A DNA stretch of 18,606 nucleotides from Planctomycetota bacterium. Its GTDB lineage: Bacteria; Planctomycetota; PUPC01; JACPCR01. Shown one piece after another: positions 1 through 8,132 of this stretch. Each line of letters opens with the position of its first letter. The first letter of the stretch is position 1. Location of the stretch: contig JASLXP010000635.1 in assembly GCA_030740295.1 (NCBI GenBank), forward strand, positions 1 through 18,606, read 5' to 3'. Position numbers and translations under genes: made by a program. The notes beneath the pieces were generated by a model. It did not search any database and was not told where the DNA came from. It worked only from the letters and a program-made list of their open reading frames with translations.

Positions 1-67
1 TGAGGGCCTCGATGATCCCCGAAAGATCCAGTCCTTCGAGATGTTTGGTGAACATGATGAACTGCAT
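1..67 (-). CDS. Sugar phosphate isomerase/epimerase-like protein, N-terminus only
   Basis: Only the first 22 codons are in the window; the gene runs leftward off the left edge. The peptide begins MQFIMFTKHLEGLDLSGIIE, which resembles the first strand and helix of xylose-isomerase-like TIM-barrel proteins (AP_endonuc_2 fold), often annotated sugar phosphate isomerase/epimerase. The ATG at 67-65 has a good ribosome site, AGAGGA, seven bases upstream, and a plausible promoter lies further out, which supports a real start. It diverges from the secreted beta-helix gene, so the two could share a carbohydrate-use context. The family call rests on a short stretch and is tentative; that a gene starts here is more certain than what it does. 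Confidence 0.55.
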   Translation of the reverse strand, partial: MQFIMFTKHLEGLDLSGIIEAL

Positions 68-102
68 GGTTGTGTCCTCTTGAATTGGCGAAAGGCGGAC
101 GA

Positions 103-131
103 ACTATCTGCACGGAATCTGAAAGTGTCAA
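103..131 (-). promoter_or_regulatory. Candidate sigma-70-type promoter for the leftward isomerase-like gene
   Basis: On the minus strand a perfect TTGACA (131-126) is followed after exactly 17 bases by GATAGT (108-103), four of six matches to the -10 consensus. Transcription would start near 96, giving a leader of about 30 bases that contains the AGAGGA ribosome site. No equally good promoter was seen for the divergent gene at 245. This is an inference from consensus matching alone. Confidence 0.4.
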
Positions 132-244
132 CAGAGCGGGCAAAGCGGACAAACGAATAGGCACTTGAAATCCTGGTCCATCCGGGCGAACCTCATGATC
201 GGGCTTCTGACGGTCCAACGTCTCTTTTCACCATCGCATTCCAA

Positions 245-2950
245 ATGAAACCGCTGCTGCTTCCACTCTCCGCCATCTGTTTTGCCTTGGTTGGCTTCGT
301 ACCATGCCATTCCGAGGATGCCCCAAGCTTCCATGTCGCCATTGCTGGCAGCGATGATGCTGACGGTTCGTCGGCGAATCCGCTCAAGACGATTAGGCAG
401 GCCCAGCTTGCTGTGCGGCAATTGAAGATGAGACAGCCCAATCGAGTGAGACCGATCGTCGTTCGGATCTCGAAGGGCCAATACTCGCTGTCAGAGCCGA
501 TCACCTTTACACCGGAAGATTCCGGATCAGAAGATGCCCCCATCATTTATGAGGGAGTGTCGGAGGCTACTGTCATCAGCGGCGGCGTTCGCATCAAGGA
601 CTGGAAAGTGAAAGACGGCCGATGGGTCACGACTTTGCCAGAGGTGCGCGATGGTCGGTGGCGTTTTTCACAGTTGTTCGTGAATGGCCAGCGGCGCTTC
701 CGGCCGCGGCTGCCGAAGAAGGGATATTACTTCATTCAGTCCGGGGCCATTTCGCACAAGAAGGATACGAAACAGCAGGGGCACAACCGTTTTCACTTTC
801 ATGAAGGCAATATTCGCAGCGACTGGACGTCCCTCAACGAGATCGAGGTTCTGAATTTTCATAGCTGGAGCATGTCTCGGATACCGATTGCGGCCGTCGA
901 TGATGACCGGCGACTCGTGACTCTGTCCGGTTTCACATGGCATGACAAGATCGCTTCGCTGCCGACACAGAAGCGATACCTGCTGGAGAATGTGGCTGGC
1001 GCGCTTTCTGAGCCGGGGGAGTGGTATCTTGATATGAAGACGGGCGTTCTCGAGTACATCCCGATGCCCGGTGAGCGGCCCGAGCAGGCAGTAATCATTG
1101 CGCCGAAGCTCGGCAACCTCGTCTCTTTCAGAGGAGACGTGGAGAAGGAGCAATACGTGGAGCACGTTCATCTGCGCGGGCTGGTGTTTATGCACACAAA
1201 CTGGGGTGTGCCTGCCGGCGGCTATTCTGTGGCCCAATCGGAGGTGAGCCTGCGAAACATTCGGCCTGATTCGCCATTTCAGAGTGCTATCGATGCCGAG
1301 GCGGCCCGAAACTGCACCATCGAAAAATGCACGGTGGCGCATACCGGATTCTATGCGATAGATCTCGGACGTGGCTGCCGCAACAACCGCGTCGTCGATT
1401 GCGAGATGTGGGATCTGGGCGCGGGCGGCGTCATGCTCGGCACAACCGACTCATTCAAGAAAGGGGACAGAAGGCTGGCATCTCATCAGACCGTTAAAGA
1501 CTGCCTCATCGCTCATGGAGGCCGACTTCATCCTGCCGCAGTTGGCGTGTGGATTGGGCACTCAGCGGACAATCGCGTCCTGCACAATGATATTCATGAC
1601 TTCTATTACACCGGCATTTCGGTCGGATGGTCCTGGCATTACGGGTACAGCCCGTCCAAGCGGAATCTGATTTCGCACAATCACATTTACAGCATCGGCC
1701 AGCATCGTCTCAGCGATCTCGGGGGCATCTACACGCTGGGCGCGTCCGAAGGTACAGAGCTTCAGTTCAATCGGATTCACGATATCTCCAGGGTCGAATA
1801 CGGTGGTTCGGGCATTTACTTTGACCAGGGCACGACGGGCATCCTGGTCGAGAACAACGTGGTTTACGATACGCAGGACGCGACCTTCACCGTGCACTGG
1901 GGCAAGGAAAACACGGTGCGCAACAATATCCTGGTGAACGGCGAAAACATACAGCTCGGGATTGGGCGTCACGACAAGAGCGGCGCATTGCTCTTTGAAA
2001 GGAACATCATCGCTTGGTCCCAAGGCCGGGCCACGCTCTCTCGCAAAGTGCGGGACGATTGGTCGTTCAGCAGCAATCTTTACTGGCCGTCCGGTGACGC
2101 AAAGGTGGACTTTGGACAGGGGCTCTCCTTTGAGGAATGGCAGAAGCTCGGCAAGGACAGGGATTCCATGTTCGCCGATCCAGGGTTCAGATCCGCAAAG
2201 GATGCCGACTTCGAATTAAGTCCCCAATCGCCCGCATTCAAGCTTGGCTTCAAGCCTTTTAAAATGGATGACATTGGCCGGCTCACGAAGACCAGGCGTT
2301 CGAAGAAATCACCAGAAGTGCCGCATGGTTATCCTGAGGCAACACTGCCTCCTCCGATGGCGATTGCCATGGATTTCGAATCGTTCAATGCCGGAGACAG
2401 TCTCCCCGGCGTCGCCGTTTATGAAAACAACAAGAAGGAAGTTGTCCGTGTGACGGATGAGCATTCGGCTTCGGGCAAGCGCTCGCTCAAGGTCATCGAT
2501 GGCCCCGGGACGGGTCCGAGCTACAACCCGCATTTCTGTTTCCGTCCGAACTACAAATCCGGGACGCTGGTCTGTTCGTTTGATGTTCGTCTCGGCGTGG
2601 GCAGCCAACTGATGCACGAGTGGCGGGACTGGCAGTCGGCGCTGATTGCGGGCCCGTCTATTCGGATCGACCAGAAGGGAGCGCTCTTCGCCGGTAAGAA
2701 GGAGCTGATGAAGCTGCCACACTCTCAGTGGCTCGGAATCAAGATCACCTGTGGCCTTGGAAAGCAGGCGAAGGGCCAATACGACCTCTCAGTGCGGCTG
2801 GCGGACGGCACGGAAAAGACGTTCGAATCCCTGCCCTGCGCGCCGAATTGCCGGCTCTTGAACTGGCTGGGCTGGGTGGCTTCAGGAACGGAGAGCTCGA
2901 CCTTTTATCTGGATAACCTGAAGCTGGAGCCGCTGAAGGAAGAGCAGTAA
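245..2950 (+). CDS. Secreted right-handed parallel beta-helix protein with C-terminal jelly-roll-like domain
   Basis: The 901-residue product begins with a signal peptide (residues 1-23: charged start, hydrophobic core, cleavage near CHS/ED). Residues about 29-60 (FHVAIAGSDDADGSSANPLKT...) match the opening of DUF1565/GH120-like beta-helix proteins. Residues about 300-670 carry repeated short strands rich in N, G and V, for example NCTIEKC, NNRVVDCEMW, NNVVYD and NNILVN, typical of pectate-lyase-like coils. From about 705 (MAIAMDFESFNAGDSLPG) a second beta-rich domain resembles a LamG/concanavalin-like module ending in FYLDNLKLEP. Such proteins usually bind or cleave polysaccharides outside the cell; no specific catalytic residues can be assigned here. 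The ATG is chosen because the signal peptide starts there, although no ribosome site is visible. It converges on the leftward gene pair with 57 bases between and no clear terminator. Confidence 0.85.
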   Translation: MKPLLLPLSAICFALVGFVPCHSEDAPSFHVAIAGSDDADGSSANPLKTIRQAQLAVRQLKMRQPNRVRPIVVRISKGQYSLSEPITFTPEDSGSEDAPIIYEGVSEATVISGGVRIKDWKVKDGRWVTTLPEVRDGRWRFSQLFVNGQRRFRPRLPKKGYYFIQSGAISHKKDTKQQGHNRFHFHEGNIRSDWTSLNEIEVLNFHSWSMSRIPIAAVDDDRRLVTLSGFTWHDKIASLPTQKRYLLENVAGALSEPGEWYLDMKTGVLEYIPMPGERPEQAVIIAPKLGNLVSFRGDVEKEQYVEHVHLRGLVFMHTNWGVPAGGYSVAQSEVSLRNIRPDSPFQSAIDAEAARNCTIEKCTVAHTGFYAIDLGRGCRNNRVVDCEMWDLGAGGVMLGTTDSFKKGDRRLASHQTVKDCLIAHGGRLHPAAVGVWIGHSADNRVLHNDIHDFYYTGISVGWSWHYGYSPSKRNLISHNHIYSIGQHRLSDLGGIYTLGASEGTELQFNRIHDISRVEYGGSGIYFDQGTTGILVENNVVYDTQDATFTVHWGKENTVRNNILVNGENIQLGIGRHDKSGALLFERNIIAWSQGRATLSRKVRDDWSFSSNLYWPSGDAKVDFGQGLSFEEWQKLGKDRDSMFADPGFRSAKDADFELSPQSPAFKLGFKPFKMDDIGRLTKTRRSKKSPEVPHGYPEATLPPPMAIAMDFESFNAGDSLPGVAVYENNKKEVVRVTDEHSASGKRSLKVIDGPGTGPSYNPHFCFRPNYKSGTLVCSFDVRLGVGSQLMHEWRDWQSALIAGPSIRIDQKGALFAGKKELMKLPHSQWLGIKITCGLGKQAKGQYDLSVRLADGTEKTFESLPCAPNCRLLNWLGWVASGTESSTFYLDNLKLEPLKEEQ

Positions 2951-3007
2951 TCGCTGGTGTCTTCCAACTTAAAGTCGCTCGAATCGGACCGTACACACAA
3001 TGAAGAT

Positions 3008-3364
3008 CTACGAAGAATCTGGAATCACGTATGGAATCTGTTCTGCAGCCACAGGTGTAAAGAGGAGCAGGACGCGGAACGCATCGTTGTGGTCGCCGAT
3101 ATCCGGTTCTTCAGAAATGTAGAGTGCAGCTATCAGGTCACGCCATCGCAAGATCTCACGGAGGAAGCTGGATCTTTTCTGAACTCTTATGGTCAGATCT
3201 GTCAGGTTCAAGATGCGTTCGTAAGCCTTAGACAGATGGCCCTGATTTCCAGAAACGAGTTGTTTGGCAGCGCGGTTCATTTCGTTACCGATCATTAAGA
3301 TCTGCTGGTCTAAAGAAAACTCGGCCCAGCGCTCTGGGGAAAGTGTTGAATGTTCGTTAGCCAC
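3008..3364 (-). CDS. Small helical hypothetical protein, second gene of a coupled pair
   Basis: The 118-residue protein starts at a GTG (3364-3362) that directly abuts the TGA of the upstream gene (TGA-GTG), which indicates translational coupling. It is predicted almost all-helical: W13 and the LDQQILMIGNEMNRA segment, then AYERILNLTDLTIRV and LREILRWRDLIAALY. The pattern resembles a small uncharacterised family I recall as 'W..LS...Q..NIGSEV.RA ... A..RALELLDLTI', seen next to DUF5674 or nucleotidyltransferase-like genes. It has no signal peptide, membrane span or catalytic motif. Its molecular role is unknown; tight pairing with DUF5674 suggests the two products act together, perhaps as a two-gene toxin-antitoxin-like unit, but nothing in the sequence proves that. 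Confidence 0.75.
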   Translation of the reverse strand: MANEHSTLSPERWAEFSLDQQILMIGNEMNRAAKQLVSGNQGHLSKAYERILNLTDLTIRVQKRSSFLREILRWRDLIAALYISEEPDIGDHNDAFRVLLLFTPVAAEQIPYVIPDSS

Positions 3365-3736
3365 TCAGAGCGCCTCCCCCTCGCCGATCAATTTGAAGGT
3401 GAGACGCCTGATAGCATCACGTATCTCAGGGTCACACACATCCATGCTCCGATTGTTCTGGGACGGTCTGATATTGATGAGGGCCGTATATTCGATGCAT
3501 TCTTCCGCTCCCTCACCTGGGAGGTAGTTCGCTCCCCAGAGGTCCGACTGAGAACTACCAGATTCCAGCAACAGTTGCTCTGCATCCGCGTGAAGCTCAC
3601 CACCAATGGCCACCACCTCGCGCCGCACATCCACGACATACTTGATCATATGCTCGAAGAATGTCTCGAGCATAGCCGCCAATTCATCGGGGCGCGCTTT
3701 GCGGTCAAGGATCAGGATGTCAGCCTGTTCGCTCAT
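3365..3736 (-). CDS. DUF5674 family protein
   Basis: The 123-residue product carries the signature run of this uncharacterised family: VVDVRREVVAIGGELHADAE, then LLLESGSSQSDLWGANYLP, then INIRPSQNNRSMDVCDPEIR. The internal GELHADAE and SLINIRPSQ-like segments are the conserved core. Length and both ends fit the family, and the ATG at 3736 has a weak GAGCAAG ribosome site. The conserved acidic and His residues (GELHAD) could coordinate metal, but that is speculation. It is the first gene of a two-gene leftward unit whose second gene begins at the base after its stop. It diverges from the transporter gene at 3863 across 126 bases, in which no convincing promoter was found. Confidence 0.85.
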   Translation of the reverse strand: MSEQADILILDRKARPDELAAMLETFFEHMIKYVVDVRREVVAIGGELHADAEQLLLESGSSQSDLWGANYLPGEGAEECIEYTALINIRPSQNNRSMDVCDPEIRDAIRRLTFKLIGEGEAL

Positions 3737-3862
3737 CTTGCTCTGTCACATGTTCAAGAAGATACCATCTATCGTATGACAATTGATTGAACGGACAATT
3801 CCAATACGCTCCCTACTCTTTCAGTTGTCCTTTTGCATTGGCGGTTACGAGCGACTTCTTCA

Positions 3863-5770
3863 ATGACACTTCGTGCCATCATCCTGGGCCTCATCCTTGG
3901 GGCGGTAACCGTGCTGATAGTCAGCTATGCGGAGTTGGTGACGGCAGCGATCATGATCGGATTTCTGCAGCTCCCGCCGGTGGTGGTGGCGCTTATGTTT
4001 GGGATGGTGCTGGCGAATAAGATCCTGCAAAAATACTTTCCAGGAAGGGAGCTCAAGCCGGCGGAGTTCGCTGTCATTTTTGTGATGATCCTCACGGCCT
4101 CGATGATTTCGTCCCGGGGCGCGATGGAGCGGTTGCCCGGCGGGATGGCCACGTTGAATTACTTCGCTTCGGACTCCAATCGGTGGCAGGAGTTGTATTT
4201 CGGACATACGAATCAGTCGCTCGTGCCGTGGGATACGACGGGTGATCCGGAGCAGAAACTGATTGTCGATTTCTACGAGGGCAAGGATGAGCTGGATCCG
4301 GTCCCCTGGAGGCCCTGGGTGCGTCCGATGATGATTTGGGGTGGGATGATGGCGCTGGTATACGCCGCGTTCATGTGCCTTGCTTCGCTGATTTACCGCC
4401 AGTGGGCGGTTCATGAGCGGCTCAACTTTCCCCTGGTCGCGCTGCCAATTGAGATGATCGAATCAGGCCAGAAGAGCAGCTTCTGGAGAAACCCGGTCAT
4501 GTGGATGGGGTTCGCCGTTCCCGTCTTCATATTCGGGCTGCTCGGCCTGCAGCAGATCAACCACGATGTACTGGCCATTCCCGTAAGCGGAAGTCTGAAT
4601 CACGTTTTTGCCCAGTTCCCCTGGAATCAGATGGGCTACCGTCACTGGTTCTGCTCGCTGGCCGCGATTGGCCTTTTTTACCTGCTGCCGACGCAGGTGT
4701 TGTTGAGCCTCTGGTTCTTTCATTTCCTTGCCCGCGGCCAGATGGTCGGGATGGCTGCTTTGGGATTTACAAATGGTGGTGGTTTTGTCAGAGACCAGAC
4801 CATCGGCGCATGGGTGACGCTTGCCGTCTGCTGGCTCTGGCTTGGGCGCGGGCACGTGAAGAAGGTTTTCTTTGCCGCGCTCGGCAAAAAGGTCGATGAC
4901 GAGCACGAAATGATGCCGTACGCCATTTCGTTCTGGGGGCTCTGGATTGCCTTCGGCGGCATTGTCTGGTTCGGGTGCCAGATGGGGATGTCCGTGCCTG
5001 TCGCCATCTTTATGTTTGGGATTTACCTGTTCTGCCAGGTGATCGTCATGGCAAGGAGCACATCGGAAGGTGGTCTGCCGATGACGGAAGGATCGTTCAG
5101 ACCTTCTGAAGTCTACGGGGTTGTTGTTGCGCGGGATTCGATGGATCATTCGAACCTGAGCGCGATGGCATGGCTGGATCAGATGTTCGCACGGGACCTG
5201 CGCGGCCTTTTGCTGACGGGAATGCTTGACTCGCAAAAGATGGCTGAGCAAACGGGCCTCAGAAAAAGAAAACTGGTCGGAATCTTTGCCATTGCCGTTG
5301 TGTTCGCATTTGCCGTTGCCGCCGGTGTGCAGATCTGGATGCCTTATGAGAAAGGTGGCCTGAATTTATACAGTTACGCCTATCACTGGCACAGCAAATG
5401 GATGCTGAACCATTACTCACCAGTGATGACTCACGGTGAGTCCTATCAAACTTCCCGGCTGATTGGCGCATCGACCGGGTTGGTCATTACATTAGTGCTC
5501 TTCTGGCTTAGATCGGCAGTCTGGTGGTGGCCTCTCCACCCCTTGGGCTACGCGCTCTGTCACACCTGGACGTTGATTGTTTTCTGGCCGCCGATCCTGG
5601 CTGCCTGGGTAATCAAACTGCTGGTCACGAGATATGGCGGCAATGCGGGTTACCGGAAGCTACGGCCCTTTTTCCTTGGTCTGATTTTCGGTGAATTCAC
5701 CATGGCGGTCTTCTGGACTCTTGTCTCGTCCATCTTCGATTCGAAGGCCCCACATTTTCCATGGCCGTAG
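3863..5770 (+). CDS. Polytopic membrane protein, DUF6785/DUF6784 (OPT transporter-like)
   Basis: From the ATG at 3863 the product has 635 residues and more than ten hydrophobic spans, beginning with MTLRAIILGLILGAVTVLIV. Recognisable family features are EFAVIFVMILTASMISSRGA near the N-terminus, a periplasmic-looking loop (FGHTNQSLVPWDTTGDPEQK), FPLVALPIEMIE, and a C-terminal block with SEGGLPMTEGSFRPSEVYG and WWWPLHPLGYALC. These fit the DUF6785 plus DUF6784 pair, a planctomycete/lentisphaeral family distantly related to oligopeptide transporters (OPT). The substrate is unknown. An in-frame TTG at 3833 would add ten residues, but the hydrophobic start and family length favour 3863; neither start has a clear ribosome site. 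The next gene is on the same strand 247 bases downstream and is probably separate. Confidence 0.85.
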   Translation: MTLRAIILGLILGAVTVLIVSYAELVTAAIMIGFLQLPPVVVALMFGMVLANKILQKYFPGRELKPAEFAVIFVMILTASMISSRGAMERLPGGMATLNYFASDSNRWQELYFGHTNQSLVPWDTTGDPEQKLIVDFYEGKDELDPVPWRPWVRPMMIWGGMMALVYAAFMCLASLIYRQWAVHERLNFPLVALPIEMIESGQKSSFWRNPVMWMGFAVPVFIFGLLGLQQINHDVLAIPVSGSLNHVFAQFPWNQMGYRHWFCSLAAIGLFYLLPTQVLLSLWFFHFLARGQMVGMAALGFTNGGGFVRDQTIGAWVTLAVCWLWLGRGHVKKVFFAALGKKVDDEHEMMPYAISFWGLWIAFGGIVWFGCQMGMSVPVAIFMFGIYLFCQVIVMARSTSEGGLPMTEGSFRPSEVYGVVVARDSMDHSNLSAMAWLDQMFARDLRGLLLTGMLDSQKMAEQTGLRKRKLVGIFAIAVVFAFAVAAGVQIWMPYEKGGLNLYSYAYHWHSKWMLNHYSPVMTHGESYQTSRLIGASTGLVITLVLFWLRSAVWWWPLHPLGYALCHTWTLIVFWPPILAAWVIKLLVTRYGGNAGYRKLRPFFLGLIFGEFTMAVFWTLVSSIFDSKAPHFPWP

Positions 5771-5795
5771 GTTCGGTCTCACGGGCGAGCGGAAA

Positions 5796-5848
5796 CATCA
5801 CCGACTGACTCAGATTCTCTGTCAGCGTCCACATTTTCTTCGGTGATG
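5796..5848 (+). other. Branched hairpin downstream of the transporter gene
   Basis: A perfect 9-bp inverted repeat, CATCACCGA (5796-5804) and TCGGTGATG (5840-5848), encloses a second stem, CTGAC (5805-5809) with GTCAG (5821-5825), stacked directly on its left arm. It begins 26 bases after the transporter stop. There is no T-run, so it is not a standard intrinsic terminator; it may protect a transcript end or be a regulatory fold. The rest of 5771-5967 shows only two CTTAAG sites flanking CATAAT (5906-5923) and no gene. Confidence 0.4.
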
Positions 5849-5967
5849 GAATTTGAATCAGGCGAAAGGGGACAGATCGCGACCATCGAAGAACCCTAAG
5901 TGACGCTTAAGCATAATCTTAAGATCCCGTTGTCCCCCGCTCCGGTCGTTGGCCCGACCATTGCTTA

Positions 5968-6009
5968 ACCATTCACCATTCACCTTTGACCATTCACCAT
6001 CAACCATCT
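5968..6009 (+). repeat. Six-unit tandem heptamer array in the TPR-gene leader
   Basis: Six consecutive 7-base units stay in exact register: ACCATTC, ACCATTC, ACCTTTG, ACCATTC, ACCATCA, ACCATCT. The array ends eight bases before the ATG at 6018. One more near-copy (ACCATTG, 5957-5963) lies four bases upstream, out of register. The run is pyrimidine/A-rich with almost no G, so the leader would be unstructured; a role in translation or as a mutable repeat is possible. Confidence 0.8.
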
Positions 6010-6017
6010 TCCTCCCC

Positions 6018-7523
6018 ATGCCTCTCAACGATCAAGACCAAATCTCCCGCCTTAACGAACAAGTCCTACAACTTTATCATCAAGGCCAGTATGACTCGGC
6101 CTCGACCTTCGCCGAACAGGCCCGGGACCTCGCCAGGATGTCCATTGGTGAAGAAACCGTCGGGTACGCACATACGGTCGAGAATCTCGGCGAAATCCAC
6201 CGTGCCATGGGCAACGCGGTTTCCGCAGAATCACTGCTCAAGGAAGCCCTGATTATCAAGCAGCGCGTGCTGGGCGAATCCCATCTCGAATACGCGAACA
6301 CCCTCAACAATCTTGCCGGCGCCTACAAAACCATGGGCGATTACGCGCAGGCCGAACCTCTCTATAAGCAGGCCATTGCCATCCGTGAAGAATGCCTGAA
6401 CGAACGGGCCCCCCTGGTCGCCACCACTCTGAATAACCTCGCTGACCTGTATCGCGAAATGGGCAGGTACCATGCAGCCGAGCCGCTCCACAAACGGGCT
6501 CAGAAGATCTTCCTCAATACTCTGGGTGAGTTTCACCCGGATTACGCGGTCAGCCTCAACAACCTGGCCCTGCTCTATAAATCGATGGGGCGTTACTACG
6601 AAGCCGAGCCTCTCTACGAAAAAGTGATCGAGATAGATCGCCAGGTGCTCGGTGAAAACCATCCTGATTACGCCACCGACCTCAACAATCTGGCCGAGCT
6701 CTATCATTACGTCGGCAAGTACCGTGAGGCAGGCCCTCTGTATTACCTGGCCGCGGAAATCCGTCGAGCGGTACTTGGCGAGAATCACCCGGATTACGCC
6801 AGCAGCCTGAATAACCTCGCAGCGCTCTACGCGGCCACCGGTCGGGAATCCCAGGCCCTCACCCTTCTCGAGAAAAGTGCCCGCATCGACAACCAGATTA
6901 TTCAGCAGGTATTCGCCATCGAATCAGAGAGCCAGCGCATCGCCTTCCTGAAAACGTTCCAGGGTAAACAGGATCTCTACGTTTCACTGGTGACAAGGTA
7001 CTTCAGCCAGACCAGCGCGGCCGTGAGACAGGCATTCACTCTGATCAAAGGGCGCAAGCTCGTTCAGGTCGATGCGAGAGCCTCCAAGCAGGACATCGTG
7101 CTTGGCCTCAAATACCCGGACCTGAAAACGAAGCTCCAGCAACTGCAGACGCTCCGCATGCAGAACGTCGAAGGCACAATGAAAGGGAAGCTGCCGCCGG
7201 AAGCGCAGAACGACCTCGAGAACCTCAAACATAAAATGGAGCAGGAGATCGCCGAACAGGCCCCAGAGCTCGACGCACAGACTGCCCGGAAGCACAGCGA
7301 ATTCGAAGTTATCTCCAAGGCGATACCGATGGATTTCCAGCTCCTGGATTACGTCCGGTACAACGAATTCGATTTCGAGGCAGTCCCTGCCGACGGCCGC
7401 CCCCGCTGGAAGCCGGCCCGCTATCTCGCCTTTGTCACACCGAACGGTGAATCCGAAGAAATCCGAATCATTGACCTGGGTGACGCCGCAGAGATCGACC
7501 GGCAGATCTCGTCCAGCCACTGA
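6018..7523 (+). CDS. Tetratricopeptide-repeat protein with CHAT-leader region, lacking the CHAT protease core
   Basis: From the ATG at 6018 the product has 501 residues. About seven 42-residue kinesin-light-chain-type TPRs fill residues 9-300; each carries a version of 'HPDYA.SLNNLA.LY..MGRY.EAEPLY..A'. The following part (ESQRIAFLKTFQGKQDLYVS, AVRQAFTLIKGRKLVQVDAR, LLDYVRYNEFDFEAVPADGR, RYLAFVTPNGESEEIRIIDL) matches the segment that precedes the catalytic core in TPR-CHAT proteins, where 'DLG.A..ID' leads into the caspase-like domain. Here the protein stops at EIDRQISSSH, before any His/Cys dyad. A genuine terminator follows at once, so no remnant remains downstream. An in-frame TTG at 5949 would add 23 residues encoded mostly by the heptamer array and is less likely. 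It is probably a protein-binding scaffold or adaptor rather than a protease. Confidence 0.85.
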   Translation: MPLNDQDQISRLNEQVLQLYHQGQYDSASTFAEQARDLARMSIGEETVGYAHTVENLGEIHRAMGNAVSAESLLKEALIIKQRVLGESHLEYANTLNNLAGAYKTMGDYAQAEPLYKQAIAIREECLNERAPLVATTLNNLADLYREMGRYHAAEPLHKRAQKIFLNTLGEFHPDYAVSLNNLALLYKSMGRYYEAEPLYEKVIEIDRQVLGENHPDYATDLNNLAELYHYVGKYREAGPLYYLAAEIRRAVLGENHPDYASSLNNLAALYAATGRESQALTLLEKSARIDNQIIQQVFAIESESQRIAFLKTFQGKQDLYVSLVTRYFSQTSAAVRQAFTLIKGRKLVQVDARASKQDIVLGLKYPDLKTKLQQLQTLRMQNVEGTMKGKLPPEAQNDLENLKHKMEQEIAEQAPELDAQTARKHSEFEVISKAIPMDFQLLDYVRYNEFDFEAVPADGRPRWKPARYLAFVTPNGESEEIRIIDLGDAAEIDRQISSSH

Positions 7524-7547
7524 TCTTTGGAAATAGTCTGACGAAAG

Positions 7548-7587
7548 ACGCCCGCCTGCTGCTGTTGCACTGGCGGGCGTTTTTTTT
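7548..7587 (+). terminator. Intrinsic terminator after the TPR gene
   Basis: A perfect 9-bp GC-rich stem, ACGCCCGCC (7548-7556) with GGCGGGCGT (7572-7580), has a 15-base loop and runs into eight Ts (7580-7587). It sits 24 bases after the stop codon. Upstream A residues can pair with the T-run, so weak activity in the opposite direction is also possible. It separates the TPR gene from speD. Confidence 0.9.
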
Positions 7588-7631
7588 CGGGTGAGAATCA
7601 CGAGCCTTCAGAACCGCGTTGGGAGAAGTCT

Positions 7632-8006
7632 GTGGCAGGAAAGAAGCTCGGCGAACATTGGATACTCGAACTGGTCGGATGCCCGGAGGCCCTGCTCGAT
7701 GATCTCGATTTCGTCAAAGAATCGGCAACCGAAGCCTGCAGGCTGGCGAAGGCGAAGTTCCTGAACATCGAGACCCACAAGTTTGAGCCGCAGGGCGTCA
7801 CCGCAGTAATCCTGCTCGCGGAATCCCACCTCTCCATTCACACCTGGCCTGAAGAGGGCTATGCCGGCGTGGACATTTTCACCTGCGCAGATCACCTCAC
7901 GCCCGGCAGAGCCTGCGAATACCTGATTGAGCGTTTCCAGCCATCTTCGCATTCAAGCACGGTTTTCGAACGCGGGACGAAAAGTGACCATCCTCGCCAG
8001 CTCTGA
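7632..8006 (+). CDS. speD: S-adenosylmethionine decarboxylase proenzyme, bacterial class
   Basis: The 124-residue cytoplasmic proenzyme decarboxylates S-adenosylmethionine to give the aminopropyl donor for spermidine synthesis. The family signature is intact: ESHLSIHTWPEEGYAGVDIF at residues 64-83. By alignment to the Thermotoga-type enzyme, S65 becomes the pyruvoyl group after self-cleavage between E64 and S65, H70 assists processing, and C85 is the catalytic acid (S63/H68/C83 there). The start is a GTG at 7632 with GGGAGA about six bases upstream; the next in-frame options would remove conserved sequence. The residues after about 104 are polar and not conserved. No speE or other polyamine gene is in the window. 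It lies 44 bases after the terminator and needs its own promoter, which I could not identify. Confidence 0.93.
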   Translation: MAGKKLGEHWILELVGCPEALLDDLDFVKESATEACRLAKAKFLNIETHKFEPQGVTAVILLAESHLSIHTWPEEGYAGVDIFTCADHLTPGRACEYLIERFQPSSHSSTVFERGTKSDHPRQL

Positions 8007-8048
8007 CTCAGTCGTCGTAAGCTGGCATCTTTCGTCATCAGTCAGTCA

Positions 8049-8074
8049 CCAGGTTTCTCGGATTCACTACCTGG
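8049..8074. terminator. Weak hairpin between the convergent speD and FHA genes
   Basis: CCAGGT (8049-8054) and ACCTGG (8069-8074) form a 6-bp stem with a 14-base loop in the 126-base space between two converging genes. Position suits a shared terminator, but there is no T-run on either strand, so this is only a possibility. Confidence 0.25.
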
Positions 8075-8132
8075 CCCCCCGCGTAACTCGATCGTTTGTC
8101 CGAATGTACCCATCCACAGACCAACCATCCGC

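Noticed and set aside
668..1342. A 224-codon minus-strand open frame inside the beta-helix gene
   Set aside because: It is antisense to a gene with signal peptide and domain evidence, and its composition (His/Arg/Leu-rich) is typical of a shadow frame.
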